NCBI GenBank assembly: GCA_036852015.1
Contig: JAANDG010000061.1
Coordinates: 310,001 to 374,000, forward strand
Length of the DNA: 64,000 nucleotides
Origin: Pelodera strongyloides
Taxonomy: Eukaryota; Nematoda; Chromadorea; Rhabditida; Rhabditidae
Direction: 5' to 3'
Position numbers and translations under genes: made by a program. Numbering within the stretch: the first letter of the stretch is position 1; every line of letters begins with the position of its first letter. Under the pieces are notes generated by a model. The model saw only the letters and a program-made list of their open reading frames with translations, was not told the DNA's origin and did no database searches. Shown here piece after piece: positions 55,559 through 64,000 of the stretch.

Positions 55559-58500
55559 CTAATAGTCGGCGTCAGGGTCGGCATCAGCCACGTGCACCTC
55601 AGGAGAAGGTTGAGGGAGCTTCAAATGGTGCGCACCCTTGTACTCTTTTCCCATATGCTCTACAGTATTCTTCCATTGTTCCACCTCGGACTTGTCTTGG
55701 GCGAGAATTCCCAAATACGCACACCCGATGACGTCATCACCGGTGCAGGACCTGAAATATTTGAAATTTAGGATGAGTACGGTAGATTATACAAGTTATA
55801 ATTACTATCCTTATTATTGATTTAGCCTGCCTATTAGGCCACATAGTTTCCAACACCACACCCTTCTCGTATAAAATACCACTGTGACGCAACTTATTAT
55901 CTGCATTATGCAAATTTGATTCAGGTTGCACAGGGGTGGTCGTTTAGACTTGGAAAAACATCCTACTTGCAAAGATAACAAATACTTGTCACGCTTAATA
56001 TTCGCATATATTTGCTCCTTGATTGAGTATTTCTGCAATAACAATGATTTTTGTTTGCTTAGTTTTCCCAGGTTCAAATTAAATCTTGCAATCGTAGAAG
56101 TAGTACTTTTAGAGTTCCCAACCACTGTAATTAGTCGATTAGGTGCCTAATTATACTTAACTTAGCTTGCAATTAAAGGGTTAATGACCGACGTGTTTCA
56201 ACGGAAAATTACCATGTTGTCATACTGTAATAGGATATTATGGGCAAAAGTTTGACGTAATAAGTGTTGGGTTTCACGGGTTGAATTGCTTAGATACTTT
56301 AGAGTGCATTTAAGAGATTGGAAACGAGTACTTGAAAAAAATGGAGATTTCTATTTATAACAGCTAGGCTAAAGTAAAAGCTCTATGAGTTGCTAAATAA
56401 CTTACAATGGTACAAGCATACTGTTCTAGATTCAAAAAGCCACCCTTCATGAGATCTTAACACAAACATTTTGTTAAAACTTATCGATCGCTTTTGATCC
56501 TGCCTAATCTTTGGTTGACTAATAACTTACAAATAGAACTAAAAAATAACACCATGGGAAGGAGGGTTGGATATGCCGAAAAATAGATTTGAACCCTACC
56601 AACTGCTTTAAAAAAATAGAAAAGTTAACTTTTTTTTTTTTTTAAATTTGTTTTACGCTTCAAGAGCGTGCACCTTTATTCAAGGGAGTTCAAAGTACAA
56701 TTTCAAGGTTTGCTTATGACATGTTCCGCAGAGGTCCTGAGCAGTAGGCGACGAGTTCCAGATGACAAATTGCTCGACGTCTTCGGGCTAGGGCCAGGAG
56801 GGATCTTTAGTCTTTAGTCTTTATTTAGTCTTTTTTACTCTTACAATATGTAATTGGGTAATTATCATGAGAAAGAACGGACAACTTTAATATCGTTCTG
56901 CAAATTTTTAGAAACTCAAAATGATCAAAAATCCCTCAGGTATACGGTTAAAATGAGTATGACGAATAAAAATAGCCTCGTCGTTTCAAAGTAAACCACA
57001 GCAATGTGTATATGTCAACGTTTTACTTAAAGGGTCAGGCCCATTTCAAATGACCCCTATCTTTGATGGTTCCATCTGATTCTCCATGTCAAATATAGTA
57101 GGATGCAATAATTTTCTAATTTTCAAGCGCAAAAAATCACTCATTATTCAGCAATTTACCGTGAGCAGTCATACACAGCTATCCATCGCAGTTGGCACGC
57201 CCATTCGCGCTGATTGGCCGATATCGCAGTTGCCACGCCCAATAGAGCATAATGCCCAATTAGCGCGAAGGGGCGTGACAAATGCGATAAATAGTTGGGT
57301 ATGACTGGCAGGGGTAAATCGATTAATACGGCGTGAATTTTGCGCTTGAAAATTAGAAAAATATTGCATCCTACTATATTTGACATGGAGAATCAGCTGG
57401 AATCATCAAACATAGGGGTCATTTGAAATGGGCCTGACCCTTTAATACATAGAAATTACGTTTCGAAGAATATTTTCTAAACAACAATTTACATCATTTT
57501 ATGAAATCACCCACTCAACCCGGAACTAACTCAGTTTACTGTAAGGAAGTAAATTTGGATGTGAAATAGTGCCCTCCGTAATGGAGAAGAGACATCACTC
57601 TTTCTTCCTATGGAAAAGCCATGATTCTTTTAGAAAAGGGCGATATTTGAGAATACAAGGACAGACTGATGCACAACCCTAAGGCCTAAGAAAGCCACCA
57701 ATTCAGAAACGGAAGTGCTTCTAATTCCTGCAATTTTTTGAGTATTCTATTTTAGTGCCCCTCCATATGAAGTAAGTTCGGATAAAAAAAAAAGGAAAAT
57801 TCCATACAACTCTCGTGGGAGTTGAATGTACTGACATCCGCAGAGAACAAAGAAAAATGTTTCGGTTTCTCAAAAAAAAAATGGACTAAAACAGTCGGAG
57901 TAAATCCTAGCAGCCAGTATTTCTTTGCTCCCAGCTGTCAGAATGAAAGTGGTATAACACGTGGTTTCGAAGCTGTACTTGACAGCCTCATTTTCATATT
58001 TATGCAAATTTTTGTGGCCTTCTAGTTTCAATATAAAACATTAAACTCCGGTATTCAGAATAATTTTCAAAAACAATGTGTTGTACCGCTTTAAATAGAG
58101 AATAAAAGACTACCGTACCTCTGCATGTCGTGTACAGATATCGTAATCTTGGTCTGTGCCAATTCCGATTTTGCCGGATTGAATAAGAACATGACGGCCT
58201 CGTTGTACACTGCAGTTGTCGTCGATTTCAATACTCGAGAGCACTTGGTCTTGGCGTTCGCACCCTGATCTACCGTAATCTTGACGCAGACGTCTGAAAA
58301 AGGCGGGAATTCAAAAAAAGTTGTTAATCAACAAGGTATAGGTGTGTATCCCTGTAACTGATAGTAATTGCACGCACGAGAAACTAATTAGTTATTGTCT
58401 ATTTTTCAGGAACTATCACCCCTTGCCATGACTGGTCTCCAAAAGCAGTACGTTTTGAATATTTTCTTGTTCCTTGTGCTTTAGACTGCCAAAAAATTCC

Positions 58501-61500
58501 CACATCGAACGTTCGTTAACTAATTATTCAATTTCACCTTCATGGCAGATGATTGGCAATTGCTTAAGAAGAAAAAACATGCTTTGAGGTTTTATGTTTC
58601 AACAAAAACAGCAAGTAAGCGCCCTTACACAGCAGAGGTAGAGCTTTATTGTGATTATAGCAGAAGCTACGCAGCTACGCTTACACTAACATAAGTCGTT
58701 AACCGTGCCTTTTACGTGGGAGTTTTTTGCTTGAAGGGCATAAAGAAACACATATGTGTCTAAAATTCAGGTCCATTATCAATAACTCGAATAACGATAG
58801 ATATGAGAGCGACGGTATATTAATTAAAAAATATTAGAAGAAATATTTAGACACAAAAAGGAAGTTGCGACTTTCTTTTCAGTTTTCTAATCCAGGTCCC
58901 CAGTATGTTACTTACATAAATGTTGCTTGATTGCCACAACTTTTGCAGAATTAATATCATATTTCTCAGGCTGGAACTCACGGAAATTTGACACATTTTA
59001 GTGCGTCAGAGATGCGCTCATTTGGCGTTAAGTTCTGCTATTACGTGCAGAGGAACACATGAAACGTTACCCACTAAAGAGGTATGACATGTGGTTTGCG
59101 AAACGCATGTTCGACAATTGTATTCCCTACATTATCTTTTACCCTGCTGCCTCTCTGGCTTACAAGGGCACACAATTTTGCATACGATACATGGGTTGTA
59201 TTAAAGGCAGAGGACCACATAAAAAAGTACACCTCAATTTTTCCGTAATAAATCTTTTCTGTTTCTGAACCAAACGCCATAGTTTGCCCCAGAGTTTACC
59301 CCAGTGGAGCTACCACTCTCTCCAAATCATCCCATCATCAAAGGGAATAAACTTAAGCTGCAGGTTCTGTTCGGTAAAAATTTGTTTCCTGTGATATTTT
59401 TAACCCTCCCACGTCACGAATTCATCAAAGTTAAAGGGTCAGGCCCATTTCAAATGACCCCTATTTTTGATGATTCCATATGATTCTTTATACCAAATAT
59501 AGTAGGATACGATATTATTCTAATTTTCAAGCGCAAAATTCACGTAGTATTGAGCAGTTTACCATTGCCTGTCATACCCAACAATTTATCGCAGTTGTCA
59601 CACGCCCCTTCGCGCTAATTGGGCAATGTGCTCTATTGGGCGTGGCAATTGCGATATTGGCCAATAAGCGCGAACGGGCGTGCTAACTGCGATAAATAGT
59701 TGGGTATGACTGCCCACGGTAAATTGCTGAACAGTGTGTGAATTTTGCGCTTGAAAATTAGAAAAATATTGCATCCTACTATATTTGACATGGAGAATCA
59801 GATGGAATCATCAAAAATAGGGGTAATTTGAAATGGGCCTGACCCTTTAACACTGAACACTGCCCCTTTAACACCCAAAATCCCTATTTTGGGGCTCATT
59901 TTTTTGCGGAATAGTCGGAAAAGAGTCGAATGTCAACTAGAAGAAGTTGCAATCGAGTAAAATTCAATTTGGCGACGCCCGTTCGCCGCGGGAAATTCGA
60001 AATGCTATTTAAAATTTCCCGCAAAGTTTAAATTGATGCGCAGGAATGACGCATGTAGACAAAGGGTGTCTACGATACTAAAATGTTTCCATAACAGCAC
60101 AACTTTTGAATAATGTTTGAACTCAAGTGCGCCATAGCGGCGGCAACTTGAAGGAAGTTATCGCAGCACCGCGCGTTGTGCGCGAAAACTGCGCGAACTA
60201 TCGCTTTGTCAAAACTCAACAACTAACCGGGCGCTCCCAAGAAGCCCCATCGTGGTAAATCATCGGCTTTTTTCAAATTTATCGTCAACCGCCGCGCATC
60301 CTTTTCTATACAGGAACTGATGTAGATCTTGCCGAGTTTCTGAAAAAACAGAATTACTATTCGAAATGCTATTTAAAATTTCCCGCGTAGTGTAAATTGG
60401 TGCTCAGGAATGACGCATGTAGACAAAAAAAATATTTATTATAATAATCCTAGGTCCATAACATATATGAATACATATTTTTCCTAAAATTCCATTATTT
60501 TCCACGTTTTGTGTATACATTTTCCCTAAAACCCTACTAATCCGTTGTTATTTATCTTTACACATTCTGTCTAATGTTTCTTTATTTTCTCAGTCTCAGT
60601 GAACAATGGCGAAGAAAGAAAGAAACTAATTGATAATAATATAAGTTTTTCCGGCCACTGACTTCTGGTACAAAAGATATTTTTAAGCTTTACTTTTTCA
60701 GCTTTCATAACTTTTTATATTGAATGAGAAGAATCACAAATCATTAAAACAATTCACATAGAATAAAGAGTTCAAATTCAAAAAGCAACAGTCAAAGTGT
60801 TCATTACTCATATTTAATTACGTATGTAATTATTACCTACAATGACGTACCCCTGAGATTGAACTAATGCTTTAGGCTTTACTATATATAATTGCAAAAA
60901 TTCGTGTCCCTTATATTGTTCTATTACACTTGCACACATTTTGGCAAAAATGTGGCCCAAAATACTCTCATATGCATGCGCTATGCATGAATCGTGAATA
61001 CCAATAGTTGTACTCTCTATATTTATATTTATATTTTCTATTGTTTACGTACCTTTGCGTTGACTTGCGCCTTTAATTCTTCTATCACTTTAACTTCTTT
61101 CTTCGTATTTAACTCGCGAATTTCCTTCAAAGGAATCGTGCACTCGCCTGGAATATGCGTAAATATCGAAATAGATACAACTTTTTATAAAAGAGAAACA
61201 TTGGTAGTATATGAATGGAGTGTTCGCCATGATATAGGGTATAGGACAGATTTATATTCTAAAAGTCAAAATTCACAGAGTCTGAATTATGTAAGGAGAG
61301 CTACGTATGTTCCAACTTAAATATAAATTATGATGTTTGCACTTATTGAACTAATAACGCTAATGACCTAAATCTTACATGTCTCTAATAAACTAGCATA
61401 ATTAAGGGAAAATCAATAAATGACCAACCAATCAATATCTGTTGTTTCAGTCCTCCACAATGGTATGCTTTAACATGTATCGACCGGGTATCCAAGTCGT

Positions 61501-63185
61501 CCAACATTACATTGTCGAAGAAGAATTCCTGAAAGTACAGTAACCGGTCATGATAGATTCTGTTGTGTACGGTAGATTCTGTAGTGTACGGTAGATGATT
61601 GAAGATTACTGTACTCTACTCTGACTTACTGTAAATAAATGACAGAAGAAATGAATAATTTGGGTAATTCATAGTGGAACACACTTTTCAGAAAATAACA
61701 CTTTTTTTTTTACAAAATCTTATTCAATGGAACCCACAGCGAGAAATGTGTAGCTCGTTTTTTTATTATAGTCTATGGCTGATATGAAATCACAGTATAT
61801 AATTTATTTTTCCTAATCATTTTTCCTTTTCCTTATCATTGTATTTGGTACTGTTTTTATTGTTTAAATAAAAGGTTTATAAAAGTGCTGCTCACGGAGT
61901 TCGTCCATGAAATTTTACGAAATGACGTATTTACGGTCGTCTCAAAAACGCAGGAAACTAGTAGGAAAAGGGGGTTTCTCCGTAAAAACATCACCGTCTA
62001 ATTGCCTCTTTTCTGAAGTCGCCAGCTGTCTAGACTGCTCGATAATTGAAAGCAATTCGCCGCTCTTTTTGACTGAGTACTTGCTCAATATTTCAAAAGC
62101 AGTAATTTGGATTTGTACGGATGTTTTGGGAAATCTGGAAGTTTATCCAGTTTTATATATCACTGGAATGGTATCATTGGCCTCACTGGAAAACACATAT
62201 GGGTACCTATGTAATATGTACCCTTTTGTGCGCTCAATTCCTGTACGTTACAGCTTTTAGATGTGAGAGGTAGTAAATTGTTAATAAAGTCCCGTGAGCA
62301 AATACTAAATTAATTGCACTCCTCGAATCGGAACTAGCAATTTTCTGTGATTTACATGGGCGATAATTGCAAGCAATTAGCGCTAGCATATTATCAAAGA
62401 CCCCTTTCTTCAAGGTAAATTATGTGTGCCGTTAATTATATTTAAGGTCAGAGTTATTACGAAATTGAATTTTACCACCCCCCCCCCCCCCACCCCCCCC
62501 CCCCCCCCCCCCCACCCCCCCCCCCCCCCCCCCCCCCAATTTCCGAAAAAGAAAGATCAACTATTCTAATATATAAACATGACGAAAATGGGGTTGAGTC
62601 CCAAATTCCGTAATATTAGCTTATTGTTGCCCGCGAAATCCTCACGACAATATCGGATTACAACAGAGATTTAACAACAAAAGCCCTCTTTTTCGGTTTT
62701 AGGCCCATTTATAGATCTTAACTTTTAATAGAAACTGATATTGATGTTTGAGATTAGCACAAAAAGAACAATTGTTGGAAAATTCACTATGTTTAGTTAA
62801 AAGCAACAATGGCAAAAAAGTTCCAAAATATGAAATTTTATATTATGACGTTTAGTATCAGTGTAGCAACTGGTTAGGAAACATTTAGGACGGTTCCGGC
62901 AACGTCTAGTACGAGTTCAGCAACATTCTAAGACTCACGTAGGTTAAGGTTCAATTAGGTTAATGCTCACGGTGGCTGGTTCTCTCGTTAGGGACCAGCA
63001 GTTGTCCTTTCACTTTCTTACTCTGGTTACCGTTTGTTTGTATGTAAAAAAACGTACCTGATTAAACACTGGATCTCTGCCTCTCTTCACCTCTGAACTC
63101 TGCTCCTTGCCCGTTTTCATCCCAGGGATGGAAACACGACACAACGCGTGGATTTCCATGTCGGGTTTTAGTTGGCCGGCCAATC
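55559..63185 (-). CDS. Tandem-C2 (synaptotagmin-like) protein, 5' end outside the window
   Basis: Six exons in transcript order: 63185-63058, 61528-61459, 61147-61053, 60339-60228, 58293-58119, 55751-55559. About 256 codons are visible in consistent phase. The C2A part includes MEIHALCRVSIPGMKTGKEQ, GRDPVFNQEFFFDNV and IHVKAYHCECTIPLKEI. C2B starts KLGKIYISSCIEKDARRLTI, with KKADDLPRWGFLGAPDVCVKI, TTTAVYNEAVMF, SVHDMQRSCTGDDVIGCAYL and a final EVEQWKNTVEHMGKEYKGAHHL, placed like the C-terminal WHxxL region of synaptotagmins. The acidic tail is VADADPDADY. Several calcium-site aspartates of C2B seem absent (loop 1 RWGFLGAPD, loop 3 SVHDMQ), so calcium-independent membrane or protein binding is likely. 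The N-terminal transmembrane region would lie beyond 64000. Confidence 0.85.
57027..57445. mobile_element. TTAA foldback, AAAGGGTCAGGCCC family, copy 1
   Basis: TTAAAGGGTCAGGCCCATTT ... ATGGGCCTGACCCTTTAA with arms of about 110 bp (through TATAGTAGGATGCAATA). The centre carries GGCACGCCC / GGGCGTG motifs. In an intron of the C2 gene. Confidence 0.92.
59431..59850. mobile_element. TTAA foldback, AAAGGGTCAGGCCC family, copy 2
   Basis: Same ends and internal order as 57027-57445, with moderate divergence in the left arm. In the next intron of the C2 gene. Confidence 0.92.
59996..60063. repeat. 68-bp direct repeat, left copy
   Basis: Begins TTCGAAATGCTATTTAAAAT and ends GGAATGACGCATGTAGACAA; repeated at 60360-60427 with about eight differences. 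Confidence 0.88.
60360..60427. repeat. 68-bp direct repeat, right copy
   Basis: Partner of 59996-60063. The two copies bracket the C2B exon 60228-60339. Confidence 0.88.
62476..62537. repeat. Long poly(C) tract
   Basis: About 60 cytosines broken only by single A bases, in an intron of the minus-strand C2 gene. On the transcribed sense strand it reads as poly(G), able to form G-quadruplex. Confidence 0.95.
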
Positions 63186-63541
63186 CTGGAATGTAAAATA
63201 TAAAATTTGGATCAGATACCGTAGTCTTCGCCTAAATTCAATTAGAATACAAGGATATGTGCCTTACAGCTACACTACAATGGTAGACCACATGTAAACA
63301 TATATCAGTGCCAAAAACCAAGACCCTTGGCGGTTATTAGGTTAGACTAAAGCTTTATTTGTCTATTATTCTAACAATCGACACGTCACTGCATTGCTAT
63401 AAATCCCTCTAGAATTGCAAAAGTCTGCAAAACGTTTTAAATCATTTGCTGAGACTTATATGGGAACTCAAGCAAGAATTGTCAAGTACAGAGAAGTCAT
63501 GGGGAGGGTTCTCTCTATAAGTAGCTTTCTTTCTTTCTTTC

Positions 63542-63592
<51 letters not shown>

Positions 63593-64000
63593 TCCTAGCT
63601 CTCTCTCTCTCTCCCTCCCAATATCAAACGTGCAAAGGTTCAAATTATACGGAAGTACATGTATTCAGTGATAGTGACATCAGCTAATCATTAGGATAAA
63701 GTCAAAATGAATTATGCTGTGTCGTTCCATTCGGGCTCGTATTCCACAACGGTTTAAGTTTTTTTTTGATCTACACCCCTTGTAGATCATTTGTGTCCAA
63801 ATACACTTGTGTTGGTACTAGATTCCATTATGCTTCCGTAATGCACTAACAAGGTACTCAAAGGGGAGACGGGCCCCTTCTTTTCCATAAAAATAATGAC
63901 CCATCAATATGGAGCACATGACTAGAGATATACGTCTATCATGCATGGAGCACATTAGGTAGGTTATAATGGGGAAGTGATACCGTAGTAGTCGGTGTAT
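63186..64000. other. Upstream part of the C2 gene (intron or 5' region)
   Basis: No further exon was recognised. It contains a TTTC/CT-rich microsatellite at 63528-63613. Confidence 0.5.
63528..63613. repeat. (CT)n microsatellite
   Basis: TTTC repeats passing into a long CT tract with few interruptions. Confidence 0.95.

Overview
This window looks like nuclear DNA of a rhabditid nematode, most likely Caenorhabditis or a close relative. The reasons are short exons with nematode-type 3' splice sites (TTTTCAG, TTTAG), many short introns, the motif TACGGTAG scattered through introns and spacers, start codons lying just after TTTTCAG-type sites as expected for spliced-leader trans-splicing, an LRK-1-type LRRK protein, and an animal cysteine synthase of the nematode CYSL type. 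No species can be named from sequence alone. All exon models were built by hand. In every model the exon phases add up without a break.

Layout. Positions 1-17135 (+) carry 40 exons of an LRRK/LRK-1 gene: the last leucine-rich repeats, Roc, COR, kinase and WD40. Its 5' part lies outside the window. One of its introns (13756-16245) is filled by a decayed reverse-transcriptase element, probably Penelope-like. Positions 18863-19622 (+) encode a small Sm-fold protein resembling LSM10. Positions 19943-24472 (-) encode mitochondrial ATP synthase OSCP (atp-3). Positions 26068-26590 (+) encode ribosomal protein S27. A tandem array of about 7.9 kb (26725-34592) follows, built from a 61-bp unit made of two palindromes. 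Positions 34706-36853 (+) encode a B-box zinc-finger protein. Positions 38147-38725 (-) hold a broken reading frame. Positions 39074-41740 hold a 2.7-kb foldback element. Positions 42595-45783 (+) encode a helical protein that I do not recognise. Positions 48963-49226 (+) may encode a short protein. Positions 49552-53745 (+) encode a cysteine synthase in 11 exons. Positions 55559-63185 (-) encode the C-terminal part of a tandem-C2 (synaptotagmin-like) protein whose 5' end is beyond the right edge.

The genes do not form an obvious operon or pathway: OSCP and RPS27 are housekeeping genes, divergently placed, and the others are unrelated. Much of the non-coding DNA is mobile: at least six foldback (MITE-like) families, Helitron-like pieces, tRNA-derived elements and the palindromic satellite. 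Several elements of different families end within 20 nt of a 3' splice site. The observations I rate highest are the two-palindrome satellite, a cluster of four GC-rich hairpins all with GNA triloops (48472-48600), the placement of foldback elements at splice acceptors, and a Roc domain with altered P-loop and switch II residues.
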